Assembly: GCA_036867785.1 (NCBI GenBank)
Contig: CP145409.1
Coordinates: forward strand, 62,001 to 126,000
DNA length: 64,000 bases
Source: Plasmodiophora brassicae
Lineage: Eukaryota > Endomyxa: Phytomyxea > Phytomyxea > Plasmodiophorida
Reading direction: 5' to 3'
The stretch's first letter is position 1, and every line of letters starts with the position of its first letter. The translations under genes and the position numbers were made by a program. Positions 53,517-64,000 of this stretch are shown here, in pieces. The notes under the pieces were generated by a model, which had not been told where the DNA came from, did no database searches, and was given only the letters and a program-made list of their open reading frames with translations.

Positions 53517-53792
53517 TTAGCTGGCGTCGTCCGCCATGGGACCACCGTATTGTAGTCCCAACGTTCTTTTCCAGATCCGACAGAGTTCCCCATTCAGGTG
53601 CCTGTCTTTGGGGAGCTCGCTCATCTTACACAGTGTGATTGACCACCTGTTAGGCGCACAGCCGGGTCGTCCTCCAGATAGGCCAGAGACTTCAGGGGAT
53701 TCTAAGCGCGTCAGTGGTGCGACCCGCCGGGCCGGCATGATCAGAAGAACGATTATAGACAGGACACTGGTTCGTCTGGTGGCGTTGCCCAC
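53517..53792 (-). CDS. Possible small secreted protein, 91 residues
   Basis: Opens MGNATRRTSVLSIIVLLIMP, a plausible signal or anchor sequence. A short chain follows with three cysteines (GCAPNRW, TLCKMS, ELCRIW), ending GPMADDAS. Support is only the signal-like start, a Lys/Trp/Cys composition unlike random GC-rich frames, and proximity to another secreted gene. It could be the first exon of a longer gene. Confidence 0.35.
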   Translation of the reverse strand: MGNATRRTSVLSIIVLLIMPARRVAPLTRLESPEVSGLSGGRPGCAPNRWSITLCKMSELPKDRHLNGELCRIWKRTLGLQYGGPMADDAS

Positions 53793-54076
53793 ATTTCGGT
53801 CCCAGATCGCAGTGCCCGCTAGTCGCCAGCGCCGATCGATCGGTCACCGATGGCGGCAACCGGGCGCAGGACCCGCTACCCGTCAGACGAGCCTGGGATA
53901 TGGGAGTAGGCAGATGCGAAAAGTTCCAAGTGACATACCTACGTACGTAGCATCGGCCCGTTTCCTGGCTATTCCTCGATGGGCGGTGCGAACACGCTAC
54001 TTCGGCCTGCGTGTTCGAATCGTGGAACGGGCAATGCAAATGTGTAGTAGGCGAATCGGAATGGAACGTAAACGAC

Positions 54077-57000
54077 TTACGAGGTGGTCTGGATGGCGAT
54101 CTCCGACTCGCTGTCTTCGTCGATCAACGGCTGCATCGACAGGGACGACAACTCGATGAAACTTGAATAGCGCCGCGCGAACGTGGAGATAACCGGGTGT
54201 TTCGACAAGCGATCAGCGAGACGGAAGGCGCCGACTTTGCACGCTACAATGACAAGGTTAGCACTTGCTCGCTCGCAGTACTGGTGGGAGCACTGTACCG
54301 TCTTGGATGATGAACCAGACTAGGCAATAGATCCAAATGAAGATGACGTTCTTGAAGTGGACGGGTTCGGCGCCCTGGTCGAACGGCCACGTTAACGACA
54401 GGATCGTCGACATCAGCACTGCGAAGAACGCTGCCGCGAGCAAGGCAATGCTGTTACACGCACAGCCTATGAGCGCCCCCTTCCATCAAACGGCGCATCA
54501 TTGTCAACCTCGGGCGCGACGAATAGCACGGTGCGGCCCCAGTTCGTGCCGTGAATATCGTCAGGAAGTCGGACAGGCTCACTTTGACTGCACCACCGAC
54601 GACGTCAGCTCCGTAATACGCGTCCTGCATTGGACCGCTTACGGTAGATAGAGGTGACAACGGACCCATAGGTCATGGGAGGCAGGCCCAGCATGTGGAA
54701 CATGGACCCGGACCTAACAGGGACGCACATGATTCGCGGGACACGCTCTGGCAACGCGCGTGCCACGTACGAGACCGAGTTCAGGGATAGGTGCAGCAAC
54801 ACGAGGGATGATGCACAGGCAACAGATCCCAAGGTGAACGCCATGCCCCACAGTTTCATCAGGTTCCACGAATCCGGTTGCTTCGACGCCGTCACCCGGT
54901 CGTACGCGATGCTGACCTACAGCACCACGATGAATGCCATGCAGTTTGAGGCAGGGTGGGCAGGCGCACGATGGTGCCGTCATTGAGGACGGTGATGACA
55001 ATGAGGGCAATAACGGGCATCTTCCAGAAGGGCGGGAACGACGGGTCGTACGCGGCTGGATGCACGAACAGAACGCCAATAAAGAAGAACGTAAGAAGCT
55101 GGATCGTCGCCGCTATGCGGTACACGAGGAACGAATGCATGCGCGCGAAGATACGTCTAGCAATGATGACGGCCTAGCGCGAAACGTTCAGCGTATGGAA
55201 CGCGGCGCATGGTCACCCGTTACCGCACCTCGACAATGGCGCCGAGGCCCGGCTCTGTCAGGATGATATCAGCAGCGGCTCGTGCAGCGTCAGTCGCCCC
55301 ATGAACCGCCTACACTCGCCCTGGTCAAATTCTGACGGTGCCCAGACGACGTTCAGGCCACTGACGATTCCAACGCTGGCCACCTTCAGCGCGGGTGCGT
55401 CGTTGACGCCGTCACCCGTCATCCCGACGATCGCACCCGACTGCTTCAGTGCCTCGACGATGACGTACTTGTGCTCGGGGAGCGCCTGCGAGAACCCGTC
55501 CTTGGACATGACCAGCGGTGCGTAATCGCGCCCCAGCGTGTCCGGCACGCTCAGGTGCCCGCCCGATAAATCGATCGTTGGCAATTTGCCGAGCGTGCAC
55601 TGCATAATGTCGGCTTGGCCCAGCCCCAGCGCCTTTGACGTCTCCACGGCCACCAGTTGATGGTCGCCCGTGATCATCTTCACGACGACGCCGTACTCGT
55701 TCGCCTTCTTAATGGTCGCTTTGGAATCCGGCCTGGGTTGCAATTGATGAATGATGGCATAGGTGGGCGCCTTGCCCGTACTGGCAGTACCTTGGTGGAT
55801 CCAGGAACGACAGGATGCCCATGATGGCCCACTGGCCATCCGGTTCAGTTCGCGCCACAGCCAGCGAACGCACCCCACGCGCCGCCAAGTCGAGAACGGC
55901 GTTCTCCACAGGTCCCTGCCGCGCTCGTTCATACCGGGGGCACAATCGCGGCATCGTCCGCCATGCCACCCGTACCTCGAAACGCTTCCGATTCTGGCAT
56001 AGCTCCAGGAGAACGTGCGGGGCGCCTTTGGCAACGCGATACGTGCGACCTGCCGAACAAAGCGGTTCACTGATCGCCGATGGCACGATCGAGGCCGTTC
56101 TGGCACGCACCGGTTGGGTCCCGCACGACGGCTTCGGTCCGTTTCAGCGACGGGTCGAACGGCGTATAGTCGATCTGCTCAAACTGATTGCACCTGTCGA
56201 AGTCGGTGACGCCCAGGATCTGCCCTTCGCCTGTCAGTTCATCGACGCCGTTCTCGGTGCTGTTGATGACACACGTACCATCGTGTCTAGCGCGTCTTTC
56301 GGCGGCTCCTTCCATTTCGTCGCGAGCGATGCGTGCAGGAGGACATCGGCGCGCGTCACACCTGGCAGGTACGTCGGGCACTCGTTCTGGATCACCATCT
56401 TGTTCAGCGTCAGCGTTCCCGTCTTGTCCGAGCACAGGACTGTGATCCCCGACAGCCTCTCGATTGCTGACAAGCACGCCACGATCGCCTGACTCTGCCT
56501 GTCAACTGCTGCTCCTGCCCATGGTCCCCGTCGGCGACACGCAGGCCCTTACCGATTCGGCAGCGAGTTCACGGCTGCCAAGCGCTAACGTGGCCGTGAC
56601 GACAACCTCCATCGCGATCGGGATCGACGCGACCATCAGGACGACGACGAACCCGAGCGATTCGGTCACGTTCTCGCCGTTCAGGAGCAGGTACAGCAGC
56701 GTGATGCCACAGAGGACCGTCGATGCGCCCAGAAGGACCAGCACGACCCGCAGCAGCAACTTCTGCAGTTCGCCGAGCTCGTCGACGCCCGCCTGGAGCA
56801 GCGCGGCCGTCTTCCCGTAGAACGTCTGCATGCCCGTCAGGAACACGGTCGCTTCGACCTCGCCCCTCGCCACCGTTGACCCCATCCTCACGGTCATTCC
56901 TTTGCCCATGCGCACCGGCAGCGATTCGCCTTCGCGCGTGGACGTTAGCCAGGGTGCGACGGCGATGCCAGGCACGCGTACCTGTTAACGACGACTGGTC

Positions 57001-57733
57001 GACGTGGACGATGCCGCTGTTGACGACGCAGTCAGCGGGGACGGCCGTCCCCGAGCTGAGCGTGACGCAGTCGCCAGGGACGAGCAACGCGGCGTGGATC
57101 GTCTGCCAGACGCCATCGCGTTTGACCTGCGCGACTGGGTGCGCGCGTTAGTCGCCCCGGCCCGCACCCACAAGGCAGCCGCGTGCACCACGCACCGGGC
57201 TTCAGCGTCGCTTTCAGGGCGGCGACGGCGTTGCCCGCCTTGCGCGCCTCCAGGAACCCGACGGTGCCGTTGATGCATTGCAGGATGAAGAGAATGACGG
57301 CGTCGGCCCACTCCTGCAGGCTGGCCTCGACGACGATGGCGATCCAGATGCCGATCGGCATCGGCGCCGTGAACTGCTCCAGGAACAGCTTCCACATCGG
57401 CTTCACCTTCTCGACCAGCTCGTTGCGCCCGTACCTGCGAAGGTACTCGGCGGCTTGCGCTGATGTCAGCCCCGACGAGAACGGGATCGGCGGTGCGGTG
57501 CCTTCGTCGCCCATCATGGACGACCGGTGCTTATCGGTGCGCGCCGAATGGAACGTCGCGTGGACCTCGTCCTCATCGGGCACCAGGGCCTCATGTTCGT
57601 CACCCTCGGCGGATCGTTCGACGATTCCCGCGTCGGAATGTGTCGCCCGCAACAGTGTCTTTGCTGAGGCGGGCCCAACGTCGTCATCGTCGCTGAACTT
57701 GGACCCGACAACGACCACCTCCATGGACGGCAT
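54077..57733 (-). CDS. PMA1: Plasma-membrane H+-ATPase (P-type, P3A)
   Basis: Electrogenic proton pump. Starts MPSMEVVVVGSKFSDDDD with a ~100-residue acidic N terminus. Landmarks in order: LRRYGRNELVEKVKPMWKLF; TM1 APMPIGIWIAIVVEASLQEW; LKPVAQVKRDGVW (joined over an intron); LLVPGDCVTLSSG; DQSSLTG; TM4 VVVLMVASIPIAMEVVVTAT; CSDKTGTLTLNK (phosphorylated Asp); TPFDPSLKRTEA; VAKGAPHVLL; LDPPR; KMITGDHQLVAVET; VGMTGDGVNDAPAL; GATDAARAAADIILTEPGLG; TM5-6 ATIQLLTFFFIGVLFV and KMPVIALIVITVLNDGTIV; then SWNLMKLWGMAFTLGSVACA and VLMSTILSLTWPF. It ends DESESEIAIQTTS-like after VGAFRLADRLSKHP. Many introns. The TEPGLGAIVEVR stretch identifies type IIIA. No long autoinhibitory R domain is seen. It is head-to-head with the kelch gene. 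Confidence 0.93.
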
Positions 57734-57992
57734 TAGGCTATGTGAACAACGGTACGGCACACACCGAAAATCGGTACCGTACGGTGGGGGTATGACCATC
57801 TCCAGAATATCAGCGCTAATCACACGGGTCGCCCCACAAGGCAAATGCCATGTACGGGATGTGATCGCGCGGGGGGAGGGGGCGCTGCCCCACAAGGCGC
57901 CGCCATGAACGGCACGGGTACTACTACTAGTAGTACGTCGTACGGTAGATGTTGCATGTCGTACGGGAGGCGTCTGGAATGCTGCGAGTCAT
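57734..57992. promoter_or_regulatory. Divergent promoter, H+-ATPase (-) and F-box/kelch gene (+)
   Basis: A 259-bp bidirectional intergenic region containing a TACTACTAGTAGTACG palindrome near 57920-57938, a possible shared element. Confidence 0.4.
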
Positions 57993-59300
57993 ATGACAGC
58001 GGCACATCCGTCGTTGCCAGAGTGGATCACTGAAGAGCGTTCGTCCCCGGTCATGGCGAGCGCGAAGAGGCGGCGTCTGATTGAGCCCACGCTGGATGCG
58101 TTCCCCGATCCCATGCTGGACGCCGTCGTCGCATTCCTGAACGCGCGCGACCTCTGCCTGGCATCCGTCGTGTCGCATCGGTTCCGGCGCCTCTGCGACT
58201 CGGACCGGTATAGTCACCCGATGATGCCTCCGGCTCTGACACGGTCTGAACGCATTCGCAGGGCGTGGGCCCGACTTCTCGATCCGGCGTTCATGGAGAC
58301 ACTGGCCGGCCTGGACACGGATCGTCAGCGCCCCGCCAGAGAGTTGGTCCAACGAGTTCTGCAGCCGGGCCGGTTCTTCACCCGGCTCGCATGGGTGCCT
58401 CTGCATACCACGTGTCCGGGTGCCAATACGGGGCCTCCGCCTGTCAAGTTCCACACGGCGACGTACCTGCCGCACCTGAACGCCATCTTGCACTTTGGTG
58501 GGTTCCTGGGCCCTGCGTTAACCGACGATGCGATCGTTCTGCACCTGGACTCGCACACGTGGGAACGCGTACCCACGGTGGGGGCGGTTCCCTGCGCGCG
58601 CGCCGGCCACGTATCAGTTGCGATTGGCACACGGGTCTACGTTATGGGAGGGCTGACCGACGTCGATGAACCATCCGATTCGGTCCACGTCCTGGAGACG
58701 TCGTCCGTCCCGATGAGATGGTCGAGTCGGACGGCGAAAGGCGACCGCCCAAAGGTTCGAGTGAACCGGTTCCTGCACAGGGCCCACGTTGCCGGTCATG
58801 AGATCGTCGTCGCTGGAACCTGGGACGGCGCATTCGTTGCTCGCGACTGGATCCAGGTGCGAGCGCTGGACACGCGAACAATGTCCTGGCGCTTCTGTGC
58901 CGGGTTCGGCGCCAGCGACCTCTATAATGCCAGCGTGGTCATCAACGGCAATCTGCACGTTATCGACAGCAAACATCTGACGCAAGTCGACATCTGGGGC
59001 AAGAGCACGCCCCATCAGGTGATTACGTCGGAGACGTGGCCGTACGACGAATCGGAGGAGATTCATGCTGTGGCGGTTGGGAACAAGGCGATCTGCTGGC
59101 AGGCGTGGATGCCGCGTGTCTTCGATGTCGAAGCCAGGCGATGGCTCCCGGTTACCATCGACAACAGGCACGACACACCGAACCTGGGCCGAGGGCTCGC
59201 ATTCTGTTCAGCTGGTGCTAGCCTTATCGTCACCGGCATACAAAGTAACACGAGAGGGGCGACAATGACGGCATGGGCGCTAGCTCCCGTTACTTTTTAA
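57993..59300 (+). CDS. F-box/kelch-repeat protein
   Basis: Intronless, 435 residues. The N-terminal F-box is FPDPMLDAVVAFLNARDLC then LASVVSHRFRRLC. Kelch-type blades follow: TATYLPHLNAILHFGGFL, DSHTWERVPTVGAVPCARAG, GTRVYVMGGLTDV, RALDTRTMSWRFCAGFG and SVVINGNLHVID. Paired Gly and Trp/Arg positions fit a beta-propeller. F-box/kelch proteins are substrate receptors of SCF ubiquitin ligases; the substrate is unknown. An in-frame later Met (MASAKRRRL) is an alternative start. It is one of two or three F-box proteins in this window. Confidence 0.85.
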   Translation: MTAAHPSLPEWITEERSSPVMASAKRRRLIEPTLDAFPDPMLDAVVAFLNARDLCLASVVSHRFRRLCDSDRYSHPMMPPALTRSERIRRAWARLLDPAFMETLAGLDTDRQRPARELVQRVLQPGRFFTRLAWVPLHTTCPGANTGPPPVKFHTATYLPHLNAILHFGGFLGPALTDDAIVLHLDSHTWERVPTVGAVPCARAGHVSVAIGTRVYVMGGLTDVDEPSDSVHVLETSSVPMRWSSRTAKGDRPKVRVNRFLHRAHVAGHEIVVAGTWDGAFVARDWIQVRALDTRTMSWRFCAGFGASDLYNASVVINGNLHVIDSKHLTQVDIWGKSTPHQVITSETWPYDESEEIHAVAVGNKAICWQAWMPRVFDVEARRWLPVTIDNRHDTPNLGRGLAFCSAGASLIVTGIQSNTRGATMTAWALAPVTF

Positions 59301-59352
59301 TACACAAGGGTTGCCTGACATTCACTCGGGTTGCTGGAGACGGCGGAAACTG

Positions 59353-59545
59353 ACAAGCCTGAACGACATCACGAACAACCGATCCGCAATGTCCATCGGC
59401 AATCGCATTCGCCAATCTCAGGTGACGGGTACCCTGGGTCGCTAGCGAACCGGGTCGACGCGTCGCCTGAGAGCTGAGTCGAATGCGAAAGACGATGGAC
59501 ATTGAGGAACGACTGCCCGTGATCGCATGATCGCCGCTGTTCAGA
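59353..59545. repeat. Palindromic repeat, copy A
   Basis: The core left arm CCGCAATGTCCATCGGCAAT (59384-59403) pairs with GATGGACATTGAGG at about 59494-59507. GCATTCG pairs with CGAATGC inside. Less well matched outer arms extend to about 59353 and 59545. The ~80-bp centre (59414-59478) is GC-rich and unique to this copy. Confidence 0.75.
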
Positions 59546-60084
59546 TTATCGCCGTTGCTTTGAGTTCGTCCCTGCTTGGCTCCGCCGTGGTCTTGTGCTA
59601 CATCGTTGCGTGTGGTCGCCGTGGCCTTATGTACTGGAATGACGGGATCCACAGGAACGACCGCTTCGGAAGTGATGTCGGCGGCAAAGGTATACCAAGT
59701 TCCGACGGCCGATTAATCCGGCCGAACGAACACCTGCCGAAGCGGACCGGCCGACCGGGGAGGACGCAACGTCGATGAGGGGCCTGGTTGATCGCGTTGT
59801 TGTGGAGGGTGGACGGAATTAATTGTGGCCCGGCGGAGTCCGCGATGTCCGCGAAGGACTCGACTCTCGAGGTTCCCCGCGGGTGTGGACGTGACAACGA
59901 CCCGCGGACGCCGTACGGTGTTTCCGGAGTCCGCGGTCCCACCGAAGCTCGGCGTCTGCCTGCGGAGTGCGTGCGGCGTTGCTCGGGCCGGCGACTTGAA
60001 GGGACTACTGGTACATAGGTATGTAGGTAGTCTCGCTCGAGAACGCTTGGGCATGGCTTCACATGGCGCAGCTGAATGGCGTTA
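59546..60084. other. Region between palindromic repeats A and B
   Basis: Contains a short plus-strand frame (AVQIIAVALSSSLLGSAVVL, hydrophobic) near 59530-59620, but no supportable gene. Confidence 0.3.
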
Positions 60085-60245
60085 TTGAAATCAAGAACGA
60101 TTGATCCGCAAATGTCCATCGGCAATCCCATTTATCTCGTTGGCATAAACTCCATCCCGCAAAGGGCAGACACATGGCAGCGAGCCGAATGGGACTGCTG
60201 GTGGACATTGAAAACCGGTGGGTCGTGATCGGATTACCGCAGCTC
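60085..60245. repeat. Palindromic repeat, copy B
   Basis: The left arm GATCCGCAAATGTCCATCGG (60103-60122) pairs with GTGGACATTGAAAACCGG near 60201-60218, and AATCCCATT pairs with AATGGGACT inside. Same orientation and layout as copies A and C, with a different centre. Confidence 0.75.
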
Positions 60246-60304
60246 ACAGGCAGTTTAGAACATGTTTCTGAAACATGATACGGAGCTGCTGGGAACAGCA
60301 TTAA

Positions 60305-60460
60305 CGACACCAGGATTCATCGATCCGCAATGTCCATCGGCCGTCCCATTGGACTGCCGCCAGATGTCCGAAGCAGACGGTCACGATGGACAAGTCCAAT
60401 GGGGAATTTGGACGATGGACATTGAGGACCGCTTGCTCATGATCGCGCATTCGTCGCTGC
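60305..60460. repeat. Palindromic repeat, copy C
   Basis: The left arm GATCCGCAATGTCCATCGGC (60322-60341) pairs with ACGATGGACATTGAGGACCG near 60411-60431. CCCATTGGAC pairs with GTCCAATGGGG inside. It has the strongest stem of the three. Confidence 0.8.
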
Positions 60461-61017
60461 TCTGATACCCAGTTGTTCCGACTCCAATGTCTGTTTAGGC
60501 AGTATCTCTTGTCGGTGACGTCAACATTGTCGTCGACCAGGGCACCTGTGTCTGATGCTCACCAGCTCGTACGGTCAGTACTCGCTGTACAGCTCACTCG
60601 GCTGGTATGCCATCGTATTCAATAGAGAGACGACGTACACCTGCTGAGTCTGGCTTCAGGGATGCACCAGCGTCATGCTCTGCTACCTTTCAAGCCTACG
60701 AATACCATCCACTCGCATTAGCCACCAAACCTGCATAGAGGAGCTACGTCGACGGGCCGTTCGGATGCCGCATCGGCCGTACCAGGGGCCGTCCGCCGGT
60801 ATAACACAGCACAGCGCCGTCGACGACGCCCAACGCTGCCACCAGGGCGATCGCCGGACAGTAGAACTCGACGACCGAAGGCTCCAGTTGCGCAACCTGA
60901 CGTAAATGCTGAACTGATCCGGCACGACGAGATGCAGCCACAGTGTATTCAATCCTGGCCAGGCCATTCGAGTCTGATCAACGACAAACTACAGCGCCTT
61001 GAGGGGAGAGGCACCCT
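60461..61017. other. Unresolved stretch upstream of the hypothetical gene
   Basis: A plus-strand run near 60550-60650 (LTSSYGQYSLYSSLGWYAIV) and a minus-strand hydrophobic run near 60790-60870 (YCPAIALVAALGVVDGAVLC) are both protein-like. They are on opposite strands and could not be tied to a gene model. Confidence 0.3.
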
Positions 61018-61560
61018 TTGCAGGCTGGACAACCGCCGGAACAGGCAAACACCGCCTGGTCGCCAAACTGGCCGCGATTGTACGGAACCGGCGGAGCGAA
61101 AACAGGGACGATGCGTCGTCGTCGGCGGCTCCTGGCTAGCCATGAGCGCATCCGGCAGCAGTTGCAGGGCGCACACGATAGCAGCACCGATACCGAAAAT
61201 GCCCTCGTGATACCATCAGGCGCGCTACGGTGCACACAGGATCACGTCCGGTGGGTCGAGGCGGAGACACCGGCGAGCACGTCCCAGGCATCGCTATCCA
61301 CGGCTGTCGTTTCCGATGGCGACACCGAAGACGACGATGATGGCACCCGCACGGATGATGTTTGGGTTCGCTTTCTCATCGGGCGCGCCCGATCTGCGCT
61401 GTCGAAGCCGAATCTTCCAGAGCACGTCCGCCATCACCTGCAGACATTGCTGGCGACCCGGACGGACCCGTTCCGCTTACGACTGTGCTGCCTGGACATC
61501 GAGTCGGGCCGCATCCCGTCGATTAAGTTGGACGCGTCGTCCCGAACCGGGCTCGCGTAG
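61018..61560 (+). CDS. Hypothetical protein fragment, unresolved gene
   Basis: A 180-residue open frame with an acidic linker (SDGDTEDDDDGTRTDD) and a helix-rich end (VWVRFLIGRARSALSKPNLP, RHHLQTLLATRTDPFRLRLC, LDIESGRIPSIKL). The last part loosely recalls lipid-transfer SMP domains, which is weak. A following exon in another phase may begin near 61562 (VLYRSVVPRLCKGHVPPLSV). No start codon context, splice or family is secure. Confidence 0.35.
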   Translation: MQAGQPPEQANTAWSPNWPRLYGTGGAKTGTMRRRRRLLASHERIRQQLQGAHDSSTDTENALVIPSGALRCTQDHVRWVEAETPASTSQASLSTAVVSDGDTEDDDDGTRTDDVWVRFLIGRARSALSKPNLPEHVRHHLQTLLATRTDPFRLRLCCLDIESGRIPSIKLDASSRTGLA

Positions 61561-62115
61561 GTTCTGTACCGGTCGGTCGTACCGAGGCTGTGCAAGGGCC
61601 ACGTGCCCCCGTTGAGTGTTAACGGTGCCAGTACCACATACCCTCTTTGGTGGGCTCTCAGGTGCGTGCAGGCGTCGCATCGCGTATCGCTGGCCCTCGC
61701 ATCCTCTGTCGCCGACCTCCTCCAGCCGTTCGGGCACGTGCCTCGCCCCGATTTCTGAAACTTGTCTCCATGGCTGGCAGCGACCTGATGTCTTGCTGCT
61801 GAACTGATGCGGGTCACCGTTGGAGACGCTCCGTTCGCAATACCTGGTTGCGTCTGATGCGACGTATAAAATGTATTCTGGCAGTATCCAAGTACAAAGA
61901 ACAACCTTTCGTTATCGCTGGCTATTACTCGCGCATCGACCGTCCCCCACCGCGTCATTCAACGACACGCAGCACTGCCCATTGGGTCGACAAAAATCTG
62001 CCGAAAGATGTCATCTGTTTTTCGGGTGGCCCGGCTCCAATCAGTGGGTAGCACGTAGCACCGCTGATCGAGGTGGCATCCCGGCCGGTCTAACCAAGGC
62101 CCGTGTTTACGCGCG
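61561..62115. other. Unresolved stretch upstream of the MIC60-like gene
   Basis: Possible 3' exons of the 61.0-kb gene and the MIC60 promoter. The frame at 61848-62051 (RRIKCILAVSKYKEQPFVIA) is protein-like but unanchored. Confidence 0.3.
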
Positions 62116-63994
62116 ATGCTGGCGCGAACGCTGCTGATGCGACGACCGCATCACTGCATTCGAACGATGGCCAAGAAACCGCCACCGACGCCACCGCCGT
62201 CGGCGCCAAATCTGAAACCCGACCGGAAATCCGCCTCGGTGACGAACGTGAAATCCCCTCCGGCGAACGCGAAGCCTCCGCCCCCGTCGAACGCGAAGCC
62301 TCCGCCCCCGTCGAACGCGAATTCCCCTCCGACTTCGAATGCGAAATCGCCGTCTAACGCAGGGAGCGGTGGTGGATCCGGTACGGGCACGAAGTTGCGG
62401 TGTACTTGGCATGTGACGTCATTCATCTTGTGCTTGCTAGGACCACCACTGCCCGTTGTGGAAGGTGCATCGAAACGGTCTTGGTTTCGTCGCTTCTTGG
62501 TAGTTGGGGGCGTTCCTGTTGTGCTTGGAGGATGTGCTCTGTATGCTTATCATCAGGACGAACGTGTTCGCGCAGTGGTTGACGATGCGATCGGCCCGCA
62601 ATATGCCGAGGTGGACCCATGTGCATCGTTGCGTTCTGTCGTGAATGTCAACCTGTCCAAAGGTGCTGCATGACGCTGTGCTGAAGGTCCACGACACTAT
62701 CCGTACGTTGTCGGATGATGCTCTTAAGGAAGATTACCAGTACGTAGCACACCGGACGACTTCCGGGCGCGTCTGACAACCGGCATGTGTTTCTCAGGAA
62801 GGCACGAAATCCGGATATTCCGCCTGAAGATTTAGAGGAAGGTGATGTTGTACAGCCAGGTGCGGTTACAGCGGAACCCGAGCCTGCACCGAACGATGCT
62901 GCTGCTCAAGTGCATGCGCTGGTGGGAAGCCTGGGACCTGTTGACCGGAGCGACTGCTTATGAGTGCACCCCATGACTTAGTTGCTTCAAAAAGAGGCAG
63001 AAGTACGGCACGAATACGACACAATGATTGAGCAGCGGGTTATGGACGCGCTGAAGTCGGCCATGCATCTTCGCGAGAGCGAACTGAAGGTCAAATACGA
63101 AGAAGATTTGATTGCGCAGGAGAAGGTGCTTCATTCGGTCAGATTCGCGTGCCTGTCAGCTGATGTTGTTTCAGGCCGTAAAAGCAGCGTTTGCAGAGGA
63201 GCGTGCTGGGCGTATGAAACGAATGTCTGACATTGAGGACAAAGTTGATAAAGTCGAGAGGATACTGTCATGGCACCAGGAGAAGCAGAGACAATCCCAT
63301 AAGGTCGTCAGTCATCGCCGTCTTTAACAGTCAGTCTGACATATACTGCAGGCGCACGTGCTTGCTGCGTCTGTAATCACCATGGACTCTGCACTCCAGT
63401 CAGGGTCGCCACTTGAGAACGGGTTCCTCGGCTTGAAGTCGATTGACAACGACAGTGCTGTCACGACAGCGCTTGAAACGGTATGCCGCACACTGTGACG
63501 CGTGATGTTCCCTGCAAACTTACGTTTTCGAATCAGCTACCTGCTGACCTTGTTGAAAGAGGTGCGCCTACTCTGGCTCAGCTTCAAGAGCGTTTCAAGG
63601 TCGTATCTGCCGCATGTCGTCGTGGTGCCCTGGTCCCGCCAGATGCGGGCGTTGTCGGTCATTTCCTAGGTATGTGCTGTGGGGGGCCCTGATTATATTG
63701 TCGCTAATGCTTGCATTGAAAGCATTCATATTTTCCATTCTTCTCGTCAACCGGAACTACTATTCGGACGGGTCTGACGATATCTCGAAATTGTACCGAG
63801 CCTCGTATTTCCTTTACCAAGGTGACCTGTACAACGCTGTCGACGAGATTGGTGGCCTGGAGGCGGACGGTCTCCCACGAAGACTTGCTGCTGATTGGCT
63901 TGCTGACGCCAAGAACCGGCTCATTGCAGTGCAGACCGTGCAATTCCTGAAAGCATACGCGTCGGAACTAGCCACCACGAATGCGCTTGCTTGA
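62116..63994 (+). CDS. MIC60: MICOS subunit MIC60 / mitofilin-like protein
   Basis: Inner-membrane organiser of cristae junctions. The start MLARTLLMRRPHHCIRT is a mitochondrial presequence. A Pro/Ala/Asn/Ser-rich linker follows, with three repeats of the type NAKPPPPS. The TM helix is RRFLVVGGVPVVLGGCALYA. Several short exons then encode coiled coil (LQKEAEVRHEYDTMIEQRV, DIEDKVDKVERILSWHQEKQ). The mitofilin C-terminal domain follows: MDSALQSGSPLENGFLGL, LPADLVERGAPTLAQLQERF, SKLYRASYFLYQGDLYNAVD and GLPRRLAADWLADAKNRLIA. The block L..A...L..GDL..AV.E...L.G.PR.LA.DWL..A+ is characteristic of MIC60. At least five introns; exon edges approximate. The stop TGA is at 63992, so the coding region is complete. 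Confidence 0.85.
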
Positions 63995-64000
63995 GACTGT

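Noticed and set aside
53536-54159. 207-residue plus-strand frame opposite the H+-ATPase C terminus
   Set aside because: Arg/Ser-rich antisense. The minus strand encodes the ATPase tail and a possible secreted protein.
60262-60465. Short plus-strand ORF spanning palindromic copy C
   Set aside because: The frame arises from the repeat arms. Copies A and B break it, and the RNA/DNA palindrome explains the conservation better than protein coding.

Overview
The window comes from a GC-rich, gene-dense nuclear genome of a microbial eukaryote. Most genes are cut by very short GT-AG introns, mostly about 36 to 110 bp, often with a GTACGT or GTACG donor. Divergent promoters are short and some coding regions lie only about 100 bp apart. 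The gene content is that of a flagellated protist with mitochondria: an RSPH14-like radial-spoke armadillo protein, LETM1, VDAC, a MIC60/mitofilin-like protein, FBH1, EDEM with a PA domain, and a P3A H+-ATPase. The small introns, the signal-peptide proteins and an MLO-like gene would fit a SAR lineage such as a plasmodiophorid rhizarian. That placement is inference and no single marker proves it.

Layout. 1-612 is an inverted-repeat element. 1.2-9.9 kb holds an OSBP-related lipid-transfer protein (-), VDAC (+), an ankyrin-like protein (-), an unknown protein (-), a mitochondrial protein with a HAX1/MLF-like tail (-) and LETM1 (-). 10.8-21.1 kb holds a Cys-rich protein (-), a hormone-sensitive-lipase-like enzyme (+), a PH-RasGEF (-), FBH1 helicase (-) and an F-box-like protein (-). 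22-32 kb holds VPS41 (+), RSPH14 (+), an unknown basic protein (-), a possible small secreted protein (+) and EDEM/GH47 (+). 32.2-34 kb holds a tandem pair of paralogous secreted proteins (-). 34-39.4 kb is the accessory stretch: a Harbinger-like MITE, then a degraded non-LTR (LINE) reverse transcriptase flanked by inverted copies of a composite minisatellite. 39.8-49.7 kb holds RPA12 (+), a double-SET protein (+), an MLO-like 7TM protein whose last exons encode a voltage-sensor domain (-), ubiquitin-S27a (-), a membrane-anchored coiled-coil protein (-) and proteasome beta subunit PSMB4 (+). 49.7-64 kb holds a PPR-like protein (-), a small membrane coiled-coil protein (-), two more secreted candidates (-), the plasma-membrane H+-ATPase (-), an F-box/kelch protein (+), three copies of a palindromic repeat, an unresolved stretch and the MIC60-like gene (+), which ends six bases before the window end.

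The most striking item is the MLO gene. Its 7TM MLO core continues in frame, across one 61-bp intron, into a four-helix voltage sensor with an arginine ladder and a coiled-coil tail. I know of no described MLO with that architecture. Exon boundaries were read by eye from splice consensus and reading phase. Where sums of exon lengths agree with phase I say so; elsewhere spans are approximate.
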